Source: Alligator mississippiensis
Taxonomy: Eukaryota > Chordata > Crocodylia > Alligatoridae
Assembly (NCBI RefSeq): GCF_030867095.1
Contig: NC_081824.1
Coordinates: 345,582,203 to 345,646,202 of the forward strand
Direction of reading: 5' to 3'
DNA: 64,000 nucleotides
Shown one piece after another: positions 43,301 through 58,300 of this stretch. The notes below the pieces were generated by a model. It searched no databases. It was not told the DNA's origin and saw only the letters and a list, made by a program, of their open reading frames with translations. Made by a program: the position numbers and the translations under genes. The first letter of the stretch is position 1, and every line of letters starts with the position of its first letter.

Positions 43301-46300
43301 TTTAAAACTTTTCAAAAAATAAATGGATTACTTTTTTAAACCCTTAAAGTTGAAATCATTAGCAACTTTTAAAATGCCAACTTTGAAAACAAGTGAAACT
43401 TCATTAAAATAGAATATATAGGAAAATGGAAGGCACAGAGGAGTTGATGGGTTTGGACCAGCACAAATGGAATGATTAATAACCATATCAGAACAGAAAT
43501 CAAAAAATGAATGAAAACAACCAATGAAAATCAAAAATGAACAACCCATGATTTCTAGCAAAGCTGGAAATTAGTAATATAACTGCTGTTGTTTAGTTAT
43601 CTGGATTATCAAAACTATAAAGCAAATTCTAGTCTTAATCTAGCTCTAAAGCGTCAAAGAGATTTTTTATAAGTAAAAAAAACCAACCCAGTATTTTCAA
43701 ATCATTGAAAAATATTTTGCTAGTAAGAACACAGTTGTGGCAGGCATCTACTAAATCAGTTATATCAATGTCTATTATAAGTATTATAACAGACTCAAGC
43801 ATTTGTTAAATAAGAATTATGATAGAAATTGAACAATAATGAGTTGGGCATTTATCTATATCTGGTATGAGGCTTGGCTTCTATTCTACTCTATTGCATT
43901 TTACATTCTCTAGACCACACTGAAAGCATTATCAATTTAAGAATAAAATCCAAGAAGAGTCGTAAACACTTAATATGGGACTTACGTGGAATGTAAGAGC
44001 CTGAATCCAAAACTGTGATTCTGAAAAGCCCTGCTCAGCTGCTGCCTAACCCAGTAGGCATCTAAATGCCCTAGGTGTCTTGCTTTTTGACTTTCAAGTG
44101 TGTAAGGTAGGACTTCTGCACATACTCAGAACTGCCCCAGTGCTGATAAGACTGAGCAGTTCAGCACATAACTAATACCTAACACTAATTGGGATCCAGA
44201 AACTAGGGCCAGAGCCTATTCCATTTGTTTAGCACCTAAGCAGTATTTAGACATCTAACTGCAATCTTCTCTGCTAATTCTCTGAGAAACCAATTATGCC
44301 TGCCATTTTCTTTTAAGATACAGCTAGTTGAGATGCCAGTGATCTCTGTTTGCATAATAGCCCAGTGGTTAAAACACTTACCCAAGGTTATTTCCTGCTT
44401 CTGCCTTGAAATGTTTCTAACCCATACCTCCCCCCTCAATACCCTAAGTACCAGATGATAGGACAGTCTGGGTGGAAGATTTCTGCTGGAGGAGGTACAG
44501 AAAAGAATTAAAGATCCTTGAACCATAGAGATACAGGACATAAAATGGACTATGACTGATGTGTTAAAGCACTTAATGGGGAGGTGATGGTCCTGGGGTC
44601 CAACATTGGATTCAAAAGCAGGGATTTGCGGGGGGGGGGGGGAGGTGGGGGTTGATGGTATATATTTTATCTAATCCTGTTTAAGTGTAAGTTTAGACTA
44701 GGACTTAAACTACTACATTGCTAAGCAATATAAATCAATACATGATGTGTAATTAAAAATAAACATAGTGGATGTTGAAAGATTTCTAACTGGTGTCTCT
44801 TCGTATACAGGTGTTATATAATATATTCATCGCCTTCTCCCAGATGCATAGATATGAAGAGATTGAACCAGTTGATGTTCTTGCTGGGTTTGCTCGCTTC
44901 TTTGTGGTTGGGCTAGGTGGAGTACTATTTGGCATCGTGTTTGGATTTGTTTCAGCATTCATGACTCGATTTACACAGAACATATCTTCAATAGAGCCTT
45001 TGCTGGTCTTCATGTTCAGCTATTTATCCTACTTGTCTGCTGAAACTCTTTACATCTCAGGAATTTTGGCGTGAGTATCCAGTAAGAATTTTCGGATGCC
45101 TCCAACAAGGTAGACTTCTATCCTTGCCATGGTTTTGGGTACAGTGTTGGTATAATGACTGGTGTTGTTACCACCTCTTTTTTCAGTTGTGATTTTTCAG
45201 TGCCAAAAGACACTTTCAGTGCCAAAAGACACTTTTGGACAGCAGACTGACTTGTACTACAGAATTTATTTCTGTGTAACACCCCAATAAGGTTATGAGA
45301 GTGATACAGCTATATATTAGGGCTGTGCAAAGCAACAGTTGCTGATTTGATTCAGTGGAGATTCGGCCTGATTCGACAGCCGAATCTCCAAATTGAATCA
45401 GGAGATCCTTTTTTAATCTCTCTGAATCAAATAGGAACCTTCTGAATCAATCTGGAGAGGTTTGGAAAGACTTGATGATTCGGACATAAACAGCTTTAAA
45501 TGCTTTTTCTACATACCTCAAGGTACCAGGCGGCTTGTGAATGCTGAGATGGTGGGGCAGATGGAGAGTCCCACTGGAGCATGGGGGGGGGCCTCCAGCA
45601 CACTCAACAGCAGACCCGGAAGTGGACCAGAAACACTTCTGGTGCACTTCCAGGTCTACCATGGAGTGCATGGGGGACCGCCGCCCCTGCTCCAGCTCAG
45701 CTACTGGTACCTCCTGGGTCTGGCAGGGCACCTTGGGTCCCCCTGTGGCCAATCACTTAGCTGGGATGGGGGGGGTGGCAGAGGGGGTCTCCTGCACACT
45801 CAGTGATGGATCCAGAAGTAGACCAGAAGTACTTCTGGTCCACTTCTGGGTTCGCTGCTGAGCATGCGGGGGGTCTCCCCATGCTTCTGTGGAATGCTCC
45901 ATCTGCGCCACCATCTCAGCATTCATGATCTGCACCTGGTACCTTGAAGTATGTAGAAAAAACATTTAAAGCTGTGTCTATGGCCAAATCACTGATTTGC
46001 TGAATCAGCTTTCAATCTATAGATTCGGATTTGGCTGAATCAAATCAGGGACAGTGATCCGAATCGACGAATCAAATCACTGCCCCTGATTCGGGCTGAA
46101 TCCAAATTGAATATGGCCCGTTTTGCACACCCCTACCTATATGAAACTGCTAATATAAAAAGAGCAAAAGATAATGGGTCAGATCTTTTTTCTCAATTAT
46201 AGTTCTGTAAAATCAAGTGTAACTCAAGTGATTTCAATGGAATGATGCCTGGATTGACTAGTGTAGTTTGGAACTGAATCCTGGCCAAAATACAGAACGC

Positions 46301-49300
46301 AGAAGCATTAACACATGCACACATACCCAAGGTTGTATGTATCTATGCCTATTAAGGGCATTAGCATCTCAGGTGAAGGGTCACTCTCAGTTAATAAGGC
46401 TAACGTTTGAACATGGACACCAAGGACAAGATTCTTTCCCAACTGTTAGGCATGTAAGTGGACTTAATTGCCTATGTGATTCTACCCCACCCTGCTCAAG
46501 CTCATGAACAATGTTAATATAAAAGGTGAGTGGGTCCTCCTCCTATTTTCTGCTTTTTTGTGACTTAGCCTTAAGGCAGGGTAGATTTGCACCTTATAGG
46601 CTAACCAAAGTAGGTGTGTGTGTGTGTGTATTTAATAGATTTCATAGACATTTGGGCTGGAAGGGACCCTGGAGGATCATCGAGTCCAGCCCCCTTCCCC
46701 AGGGGCAAGAAGTCACATCAGGGATCATAGGATCCCAACAAGATAAGCATCCAAATGGGTCTTGAAGGCATTTAAAGTAGGTTCTTGAACCGCCTCTGGT
46801 GGCAGTCTATTCCAAACCTTGGGGGCTCGGACAGTAAAGAAGTTCTTCCTTATGTCCAGCCGGAATCAGTCATGGCGGAGTTTGCGACCATTCACTCTTG
46901 TCATCCCTTGGGGTGCTGTAGTGAACAGATGTTGCCCCAGATCCTCACGAGTATCCCTGATAAACTTATAAGTGGCCACCAGATCACCCCTGAGCCTTTG
47001 CTTTTCCAGGCTGAAGAGTCTCATAGCTTTTAGTCTCTCATCATAACGTCTGTTTTCCTGATCTCTGATCATGCGTGTGGCTCTCCTCTGCACCCTCTCA
47101 AGCTTCTCCACATCCTTTTTGAATTGTGGAGCCCAAAACTGGATGCAGTACTCCAGCTGTGGCCTCACCAAGGCCAAGTACAATGGGAGAATGATGTCCC
47201 AGGATTTGCTTGCAAAGCATCTATGGATGCAAACCAGTGTTTTGCTCACTTTACTAGCCACAGCCTCACATTGAAGGCTCATGTTCATCTTGTGGTCAAT
47301 CATGACCCCCAAGTCCCTTTCATCTGTAGTGCTAACCAGCATAGCACTGCCGAACCTATAAGCATGTTGCAGGTTTTTCCTCCCAAGGTGGAGAACCTCG
47401 CAATTTTCGGTGTTGAATACCATCAGGTTCTCATCCACCCATTTCATGAGCTTGTCAAGATCCACCTAGAGCGAGGGAGAGAGAGCATGAGTGAACACAC
47501 AAGCTTTCGTGAGCTGTAGCTCACTTCATCACATGGCATGAAGGCCATTCAGAAAGCAGAGTATAAGAAGAACAGAGAAATTAGAATACAAAAGACAAGG
47601 GGTTAGGGAGAAAGTGGGAAGAGGAAGCAGGGGATCAGTGCTTGGAGAGACAGACAAACAAACCAACCAATAGGAATATGTTTGTTTTCTTGTCTCTCCC
47701 ATCATTGACCCCTTGCCTCTTCTCCCCTATCTGTTTCTCTTCCCCCACTTTGTTGTTCGTATTCTAATTTCTTTCTTCTTCTTATACTCTGCTTTCTGTA
47801 TGTCCTTTCAGAGTCAGATGAAGTGACCTACAGCTCAGAAAAGCTTGGGTTAGACTTCGGTTAGTCTGTAATGAACAAATCTACCCCAGCTTTTACTTAA
47901 CTTTAGACTAACATGGCTAACTACACGTCTTTAACATTAAGGGTCAGACGATGAGATGTTACAAAAGTAGATTTTCAGGCACTTGAATGGAATGGAATAG
48001 GACTGCACCTAGGCACTCAGCTTGGATGCCAAATAAGTGGTATAGAATCTGGCCCCCACTATATATCACACATTCAGATAAGATATGAACTGCTTCTGTC
48101 TGCACTAGAAATGTGTTTCCTCAGAATATGTGTGGTAGGCCTAGATTTGTTCACAACAATAATATATAATTTTGGTTCAAATATGGAGTGTGCTTGCAGT
48201 ATCGTCCTCATTACCAGACAACTGTTTTAAATAATTAACCCAATAAAGTAATTAATTAGATCTATAGAAAGCATTATCCTCAAACTTCAAGTGCATTTAT
48301 AATGGAATATTTAGAAGCATATTATTCAGATCTAATAATTAAAATATATAGGATTTTAATTTTCCACTGCTTTATATCTTTTGTACATGCTACAAAATTG
48401 TCCCAATTTTACACCACTAATACATTTGCTGTCAATGACTACACTGATGCAGAACTAGATTTTAAACACATAAGTCCTAATTAATTAATTATGTACTTTC
48501 TCACTCCATCTGTACAAAAATAGAAAAAAGCTCACCAAATAAATAAATTAAATCATTCTGTGGATTTTCATAGTATAAAATTCATAACTTTTTATTTCGT
48601 GTGCTTCTTATTTTCATTAGTTTATTGAAATTATTAGTAAAATAAAATAATTTTAGTGTTTGTTCTTTCTGAGCTATTAAGTATATTGTTGCTTATTTTA
48701 GTGATGAGATGATATTGTTGCACTTTTGAATTATTGAGGAATTCATTCATTTTCTTCCTGGATTAAGAAAATCTATTTTGCATATTTTCCTAAAAGTCAA
48801 CAGTATTAAACATTAATGTTTAATGGTTTTGTCTCAGCATGTCAAGGGCACCCTGTCTCAGTTATTCAAGGGCACCCCGTAGCTTTCTTTCCAATAAGTA
48901 AATAAGGGAGCATTTAGTTTTCTGAGCTCTCAAGATTGAATAACTAATTCAGGGGTGTGTGAAACAGGCCATATTCAATTCAGATTCTGATTCAGCCTGA
49001 ATCAGAGACAGTGAATTGATTTGTTAATTCAGATCATTATCCCCATTTCGATTCAGTGGAATCTGAATCTGAAGATTCAATGCTGTTTTGGAGAATCAGC
49101 AATTCAGCCATAGACACAGCTTTAAATGTTTTTTCTACATACTTCGAGGCACCAGGCATGGCTTGTGAATGCTGCAATGGTGGAGTGGATGGAGTGTCCC
49201 ACAGTAGCACTTCTGGTCCATATCCAGGTCTGCCGCCAAGCACATGGGGGGCCCCCCCGCAGCCCCCTGGCTCAGCGATTGGCCAAAAGGGGACCCCTTG

Positions 49301-52300
49301 TGCCCCCCCAGACCCAAGAGGCACCAGTTGCCAAGCTGGAGGGGTGCAGGGAGTGGTGATCCCCTGCATGCTCTCTGGTGGACCCTGAAGTGGACTTTAA
49401 GTGTTTCTGGTCTACTTCCGGGTCTGCTGCTGAGCACACTGGAGACACCCCCCCCCCCCAACTCCTCTGCCCCACCATCGCAACATTCATGAGCCACCTG
49501 GTACCTTGAGTCATGTAGAAAAAACATTTAAAGCTGTGTCCATCTGAATTGTTGAATCTTTCCGAATCTCTCTGAATCAATTTGGAGGGTTCCGATTTGA
49601 TTCAGAGAGATTAATGGGTTCCTGGTTTGATTTGGATTTGGAGATTTGGCCACTGAATTGGGACGAACTGAATTAGTGACCGAAGCTTCACACAGGCCTA
49701 ATAACTATCACCACACAGAAGCTTGACAGGACTAAAATGTTGTCTATCTAAATTAGATGGTGATGTATCCTGCTGCCTATTAGTTCATTCTTCAACGTGT
49801 TTTGTCTTCTTACACAGTCTTTAAAATGTGGAGAGGTGGATGGAGAGAGAAAATATTTGTAAGAATTTGTGACAACATTTTTAACACAGAACACAAAACC
49901 TTCCAAAGGACCAAATCTTTGTATTCTTCACATGCTAGGAAGTATCTTGTTCCACACGATGTCTCATTGCCTTCACTGAGATTACTGAATAGGATGATAC
50001 TCAGTGTGGATCTTATTATCAACATTAAGCCAAATTAATTAGTAACAGGCTTAGAACAGAACAGGTGCTGCTTTGCACCTCTACACAAGCTACCCAGGAT
50101 AGCTTGTTCTAGATGTAATGAGGCAGAGCCTAGAAATGGCCAAGGACAGGCAGGGAATTGCTGGAGCTAGTTCTTCACTCCCTAATATGTTGCCTAGTTC
50201 GTAAGCTGAAATGGGCCACATACAGGACTTGTATAGGGTCTGTCACTCCCCCTGTTCCAGGGCACAGTAGAACCAGAAAGCAGACTCTAATACCCTGACT
50301 GGTATTGTCCAAGGGCACTATAACAAGTCCCTTATTTGGGGCTTGGGACAGTCAATATTTAGTCCTATTTTTTAAAACAATAAATCATTTTGAATCAGAG
50401 TGTGATATCCTCCCTCACTGAGAGGTTGCCAAATTGGACCCTCTATTTCTTTTACAGGACTGGCTTTGGCTACTCTTAAATACAATACCTATACAATTAT
50501 ACAGTCCTTTATTTCTTGAAAAGTCCAAATGAAATCAAAGGCACAACTTGAGGCAGAAGTTTCCATTGAACATGAGGGAGGGCATGAGAAGCTAACTGTA
50601 TGTTGGCTCCAAACAAGGAGATGTATAGACAATGATGATTGAACAATATTTCAAATTAAAGAGCCTTTCTCTTTTAAGACAGCAAACATAGAAGGCCACC
50701 ACTAATGATGAATGCTTTGCTTGATATTTTTGATGGAGCAGGATGACGGCATGTGCAGTGACTATGAAAAAGTATGTGGAAGAAAATGTTTCCCAGAATT
50801 CCTACACAACCATCAAGTATTTCATGAAGATGTTGAGCAGTGTCAGCGAGACCCTGATTTTTGTGTTTATGGGAGTTTCTACAGTTGGAAAGAACCACGA
50901 GTGGAACTGGGCCTTTGTGTCCTTCACTCTGCTCTTCTGTCTGGTCTGGCGGGCTATAAGTAAGAGGCAAATATGTATATGTACATGTAGTTATCTTGGG
51001 TGGATAAGGCACTTTGTTTCCTTGAAAGAAACTTTTGAGTGCACTCAGAAATTCAGTACTAACTGGTATAACCGGTTTAATTATGTTGTTAATTGGTGGC
51101 TCTTATTGATGAGGTCAGTTCACAAATATTAGGACGAAATTGGAATGGGGAAGGAGAACACTTAGGGTTAATCCTTCTTCCTGTATGAGAAATTCTATCA
51201 TTAAGCCTATATTTAGACTGACAATATAATTTACTATATTAATTCAGGTGAATGGGTTTTCAAATTGTAGTTACTGTATTTGCTCGAATGTAAGTCAGCC
51301 GTGACTGTAAGACAACTCCCCCAATAATTAGATCTTATATGTGGATAATTTATACATTTGTTATAATTTTCCAGGTATAGAATCTAAGTATTGAGGGGTT
51401 GTCTTGAATCTACCCCCCACCCCAACGGCTACAGCAGGGAAAGCAGTGGCTGGGGGGGATGGGACTGTCAGGTGGCCCTCTTGCCCTGCCCACTTCTTCC
51501 CCCTGCAGCCTCCCTGCCTCCCCTGCCACTTGCAACTCCTCCCCCCCAGTTCCCCCCACTCTCCCAGTCTCTGTGTCTTTCCACCCCCACTCTCCTCCCC
51601 TTACTGTCAGGGACTGCTCTGGCTACTCTGTCCTTGAGCACAGTGTGGAAGCTCTGCCCATGCCTGGCCATGCAGTAGTGTTGTTGCTGCCTATCATTCA
51701 GGAAGGGAAAGGAGTTTCAATGCACTCCATGCCCAAGAGAAACCCCAGTCCAAGTCGGAGCTGAGCTGTGCCTGACATTAAGGGGGAAGGAAGGGGGCAA
51801 GCAGAGGGGTGGGCAAAAGCTGCTGAGGGGAAAAGGAGTGGTGCAGGAGGCTGCTATGGGTCTGACTGGCACCAACCTGAGTTCAGTGTCAGAATCAGGG
51901 CTGCAGCAGTCACTTGCTCCCTACTCTGCATCGTATACAAATATAAGATGAGGGGGCTTTCCCCTTGCCATATTTACTGGGGGGGAAATCCTCATTTTAT
52001 ATTCAAGTAAATGTGGCAGTTCACTAACAATGATAAACCCTGGATGGCATCTTAACATATCCTTGGCAATGTGGATGACCTTTGCGATTTGAATCAAATA
52101 GGGAATATTTGCTGTTTTAATTTGCTCTCCAAGAGGAAGAAGCTTTAACACCCTATGCTCTCAAAAAGGAAGAAGCTTTACACCCAAACTTTTGTATCAC
52201 TCTTGTAAAACTCCAGACTAGACAGCTCCCTCCCCCATGCTGCATGATTTTCAACAGATGTGTCTTTCAGGATGGAGACAGACATTGCCTTTTTAAAGAA

Positions 52301-55300
52301 ATCCTTACATATTTTTCCTCAACTTAGATTCTCCAAAAGAGCTGAACAGTTTTGGATGACACTTAAAAAAGTCAACTTAAGGCAGACGCCTAACATGTAA
52401 AATCTGAGGTCAAACTGTAAATTTTGGCACAGTTGTAAGCAACCAAAACGTGTCTTACACTAGGCAATTTTGCTATTTTGATAACTGGTAGGGCTACAAG
52501 ACCTGTTTATGATAATCCAGTACTGTTTTTGATGATGGATGTATTAAAATAGAAGTATTCTAATTCTTACATTTCAGTATTATTATCATTGGTGATGCTA
52601 ACGTGAAATCTAAGACATCAGCATATTTATATAAAAAATTTGGCTGTTGGAAAAGGACACAAAAGAGTAACAGAAAACAAGCACCAAGAAAGACGTATTC
52701 TGAATAGAAGCCACGCTCTACCCCTAGTTAGAACATCATGCACAATGTTTTGTTAGTTTTTCCTTTTATCAGAACAAGACAAAACTGGAGAATTAAGTAG
52801 TCTCATTCTGGCTTGCTTTATTATTGTCAGCCTTTGAATGAATCTGTCAAAAGGGCTGAGTCTTGGGTGAAACACTGTTCAAACATACGGGTCTTGAATT
52901 GTGCCAGACCAAAAAATATTACTAGAGAAGAAACAGGAAGAGTGACAGTAAATGGAAGAACCCCATAGAAGCATGGTCTAAAAACACAAATGGAGTGAAT
53001 AACGTATCCTATCTTTTTCTCTGAAACAATACACACAAAAAAGCTATAATAGAAAGCAGGGGTGTAGGTTGTAGCCGTGTTGGTCTAAGGACATAGGCAG
53101 ACAAGGTTCCTTGGGTGAATTTGATATCTTTTATTAGACCAACACAAATAGTTGGAGAATAGTTATTGAGCAAGCTTTTGAGTTCAAAAACCCTTCATCA
53201 GGCTAAGGAAATTTCAGCAGTTGGTGTGTGCTCTTCCTGGATGGAATGAAAAGTAAAGAAGCCAGAGGCTGGGCTGTGGAGTCAGTTGCCAGAAAGATTA
53301 TAATGTATCAAAAATCCAGTGTCTATGTCTATAATAGAAAGCATATACTTCATGAGAAATATACAAGCTACACTAAAATATTGTATATAAAATTTGTCCC
53401 ATTATAAGCATTGTGTTTTCATATATTAAAGCACAGTCCCAATGCTCCCTAAAGAAGTTACAACCAAAATAATGGGAAAGCAGACTGTCAGTGGTTTGGA
53501 GTTAGGTTTTGTTTCACGTCAAGAATTCCTGGTTAACAGTAGCTTTTCTCCCCTTTTTAGGTGTGTTTGCTCTCTTCTACATCAGTAACAAGTTCCGGAC
53601 TTACCCCTTCACTGTTAAAGACCAGCTCATTATTTCCTACAGTGGTCTTCGTGGAGCCAGTAGTTTCTCGCTTGCATTTTTGCTTCATGCATCTCTCTTC
53701 CCTAGGAAAAAAATGTTCATTACTGCTACCCTCGTAGTTATCTATTTTACTGTGTTCATCCAGGTAAGTAGGTTTTATAATGGGCTTGTTTAATTTCATA
53801 TAGACAAGAGGCTTCAGAATTAAGATTGCATCAAGATATGCACTTAAGCTGGAATTAAATTATTCTAGTTCAGACTTCCAACAACTGCATCTAGTCACTA
53901 GATTTAACACAATAAATTGTTGCTGGCTAATCTAGTTTTCCATCTTGGCTAAATAATAAATAACTTTGCCAGAGGAACTATATAAACACATATTGTCTTT
54001 AAAATTGTCGTTGGAGATGTTTTTTCATGTCATCAAAACTTGAGAGCCTCAATCACAAATAACTCCCATTATAAACCACATGGGCAGCGTCCTCGTGTTT
54101 TGGAGAGAGGCTATACTTTAGTTTTGACACTTACCAGAAGAGTCATTTCCCATTTGTGATGCACTTAGAGGTGTACAAAGGATGTACATTCTGATTCAAG
54201 AAGTGGTGTAAAATGTTATTGAGATTCACCCAAAACATGTTTTTTTCAATTTTCTGCCACAAAGAATTTCTGTAAAATTCTTTTGTCTTAGTGAAAACAA
54301 AATTGAGAAATTTTGAAATTCTCTGTGGAAGAAAATTAAAACATAATTGTTTTGGGCCAATCAATTCTCTTTCCATGTTACTATACTATGGTATAGTATA
54401 AAATTGTAAAATCTGCTTCAAAATGAAAAGTCAAACTGCTTCTTTTTGGAAATGTTGCAGTTGGATGTTCTGTCCTTACTAGAATTTTGCTCTTATTTTC
54501 TCCTTAATAAAATATTGTCCTGTTTGTAAGTGAGGTATGGAAAAGATGGTTTTACATAGGTGAATTCTTTGAGTTCTAAGACTATATTGATTAAAATGTA
54601 ATTTTGATTTTAAAATAGCAATAATTCTTCTAAAAATATTCTTATTTTTTCTGTTTTTTAGCCTGTATCCCTGTAGCCTACATTCTTCTTTCCTAGTTGT
54701 TTAAATAAGAAATAATTGCTTCATTTTTTTCCCTCCTCTGCATATATTAATCAAAATAATTAATTTTCTCACTCATCATTCCAAATACAGGGAATAACAA
54801 TTGGCCCATTAGTCAAGTATCTAGATGTTAAGAAGACCAATAAAAAGGAGTCTATCAATGAAGAGGTGCATATGCGAGTAAGTTTTTGTTATCAATAGAA
54901 TGCTATCAATAGACTGTGTCCTAAAAAGGAAAGGAAAAAAGATGTGATTTTCAAATTAGGCTGAGAGAGCTGGACATGCAACACCCATTGAAACTAAGTA
55001 CAATTTTGGCAACTAACTCTTTCAGGCTACATTGTAAATCCTAGCCAAAATATCGTAAAATATTACAGGGTATTAACATCTCTAGAGTGAATATCAAATA
55101 AGGCTTGACATAGTATGGATATGGATGTTACCCAATTATACTTTCAAGAACACAGAAGAGAGTCTTTTAAAGACATACAACAATGGAACAACGTAGCCAT
55201 TGTTGTATGTCTTTAATCATATTCGTCCCTTTATATCTTGATGCCTGTGGTTGTCATATAAAGTAGGGTTTACTAAAAACCATCTCAGCAATTTGTGTAT

Positions 55301-58300
55301 CGTGAGTAGACACCCTTCCTAGGCAAGTGCCATGAATATCTGCAGAATTTGAATTCTCACTACAAAAGTGTCTTGCCCACATGTTTGAGGAGAAAGCCTT
55401 CCAAATATGAAGCAAGCGTGAACTGATGAAGTGTCACTTTCTTCAATCTTCAGTTCCCTCCACTGTTTCTACTGCTATTCTTAGGTTTGCTAAACAACAG
55501 CTGACTTTCCCCAAACCACAATGTGAAGATTTTTCAGATTCCATTCCTGTCGTTGTTTGTCCTACCTTAGCCAATAGTAAACCCAGAAAAGTCTTAAAAC
55601 ACATTATTCCATTTTACTGATTAAAAATAAACATATCCAAAGGCATGGAGACTTTTACTGAAAGATTCTGAATCCTTTTGGAAGACAATTTTGCTTCTAC
55701 ATCACAACACTTTGTTTTGAACTTCCATCCCATTACACTGAAAGATAAGGGATAGGGAAAAAAAGAACTTATTTAAAGCAGTACAAAATAGTAACATGTG
55801 TTTAAATTTGCACAATTACTATTCTGTTGACATTTATAGGGCTACCACGTGCATAAAGCTCAGCACATGTATATGTGCTAGTCAAATCACTGCAGCTAAG
55901 CTGACTTCACTTTGGCCAGAAAAAAACCTCAGCATTTTTATCTTTATATTGAAATTAAAATGATTTTCTGTAAAATATTATAATAATTTAGCTATAATAT
56001 CTAAATATAAAGATATGTCTACTGAGTTCCCATAAGATACTGCACTGGAAATTCATAAAGGTGACTCCAAATTCTGATAATCAGTAGCAGATACATTTGT
56101 ACTGAACTACCTTACAGGAAAAGGAAAAGTTCAGGAGACAGGATATTGGAATATATTGGGGAGATTGTTTGGATTCATATACTTTTATGAATTTCTTTAA
56201 TTGTTTTTTTCTCAAACTTTTTGGACTTGTAGATCCCTGCCAATCTACAACATTTCTTGTGGATCACCAAGCATCCTAACCAGCATATTTTTAACTGAAG
56301 GGTGGTCCACCAACCATTTGCCTACTATGGCCTTGGTGACCGTCAGTCATCCATAGTCCACATTTTCAGACCACTGCAAAATGTATACCATTGTGTAAAT
56401 ACCTTAAAATCTGGTTTCCTATTAAATATGGTTTTGACTTTATTTTCATATCAAAGCCAATTACTGTTTTCACTGATTTGTTTCTCTAGTTGATGGACCA
56501 TTTGAAGGTTGGTATTGAAGATATATGTGGCCACTGGGGTCATTATCAATTGAGAGATAAGTAAGTAAGTTTTATTACTACCACTATAATAAAATAACTT
56601 GATTGTGATATATTGATCTATTAAAAGTTAAATGCAACAGGAAATCCACAGTGTACTCAGGGAGGTTTAGATTAGAATGAAAATGTCAGGTGTGTGTGTC
56701 ATATCCTACTTAAAAAAGAAATAATTCAAGTTCTTTGGATAACCATCATGTTGTAAAGCATTTATCTGTTTCACTAATCTGCTTTCTCACAACATAGGAG
56801 GAAACAGGTAATTTGGGAAAAGAGTATACCATGTACACTCATAGCACATGAATCCAAAAGCCAGGAGAGAAAGCCTAAATATAAGCTTAATATAATTTAT
56901 TTAAATTTAAATTCAGATTGCAAGCTACTTGAGGCATGATCTCTCTTTTTATTTGACTGTAAATATCCATGCAAATACATGGCACTATATTCATAAGTTA
57001 ATGTCAGTAATAATTAGTCATTTTTCCTGCAATGTCCTTGTAAAAAATAAGATTACTGAGCTTGTCCTCAGTAACTAGGTAGCAGTACAAATGATTAGGT
57101 TAAACTATAACTAAGTCCATCTATTAATATATCTATTGCATTATGATCTGATTCTTTATCTCATCTCACTTTATACAGAAACAGCATGGGAGGAGCATTG
57201 CATCTTCCATAGGTTATTTTTTGATGCTTTGAAAGACCCGTCCTTCCAGTAGTGTGCAGAACTGACTTGTGACTTAATTGCAATTTGCTTTATGGCCTTT
57301 TCATTAGCATATCTATATATACATATCATCACCAATCTGCCAAATATTTTTGCTTCTCCAGTGGTTCCTGTATAGTTATTCATGGTTACAAGGTGGAATA
57401 TCCATTCTACCAGATATGGCATGTATTTCAGCAAATTTTGAAACTGTAATATTCCTATGCAATAAGCTAAAATGGCCCTGAAGGGAATCTGTAGAGATGC
57501 ATAGGCTCTTTAAAACAGAGGCACAGTTTAGGAAACTATATATGCACATTGCAAGTTAGATAAATGGCACTTCTGACACTTACTCACATCTTCCCAATTG
57601 ATCTCTTAAGAATTCTGTTATGAAATCTGTTAAGAAACAACAATAATGTATTGTTTCAATGTAGGTAAAGGCTAAGAAAACCTCATATATAAAAATAGTG
57701 AATATAAGAAAGTCATATGAGGACTGTTCCTTGTATTGTACTATGTAGCCATTAAGAGATTTTATCATGTGCTTTTCAGAATTGGTTACCTAAGTGAACT
57801 GACACTCAGGATAGCTTCTTGTTGATCCTCTGAACATCCTTAGTGACAAAGAAAGCAGATTTGTGCACAGTCCTCTACTGTTACAGAAAAATATTAAAAA
57901 TGGGTCTTTGCTACAAGAAATTGTATGAATTCTAAAATGCTTTTCATAGCACTTCAAAACACATTTTCTACTCTGGTAAGCTGCCCTATAGAAAAAAACA
58001 ATTACAAGAGCTGTTCTTGTTTTGTTAAATTAATGCCTGAAAGCAAATATCTGCTTCTAAATACACACATAGACACACAACAGTATATGTGGTATTTTAG
58101 CCATATATTATTCATAATGCATACATACATCATTTTGCAGTCCATTCAATTTCTCTGTCATTTACAATATAAAGATATATATTTTTTCTCCTAATTGGCA
58201 GGAGTCAAAATTATCAGCAACATAATGGGACCAAACTACTATAACTACTGGGCCATTAAGAACATTATTGGTGCCTGGTTGAATAGGCAAGGATTACTGT

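Larger units (their letters stand above)
46550..47935. mobile_element. Foldback element interrupted by a CR1 LINE
   Basis: The left end (ggcagggtagatttgcacc, then ggctaacc) is the inverse of the right end (gacttcggttagtctg, then aaatctaccccagctttt). The inner arms 47488-47690 and 47690-47830 also pair around gcagagtataagaag. The CR1 piece at 46632-47466 splits the left arm. Confidence 0.65.

Noticed and set aside
46792-46812. CCACCAGAGG on the minus strand as a CTCF site
   Set aside because: It is part of the conserved CR1 3' sequence and departs from the consensus in the G-run.
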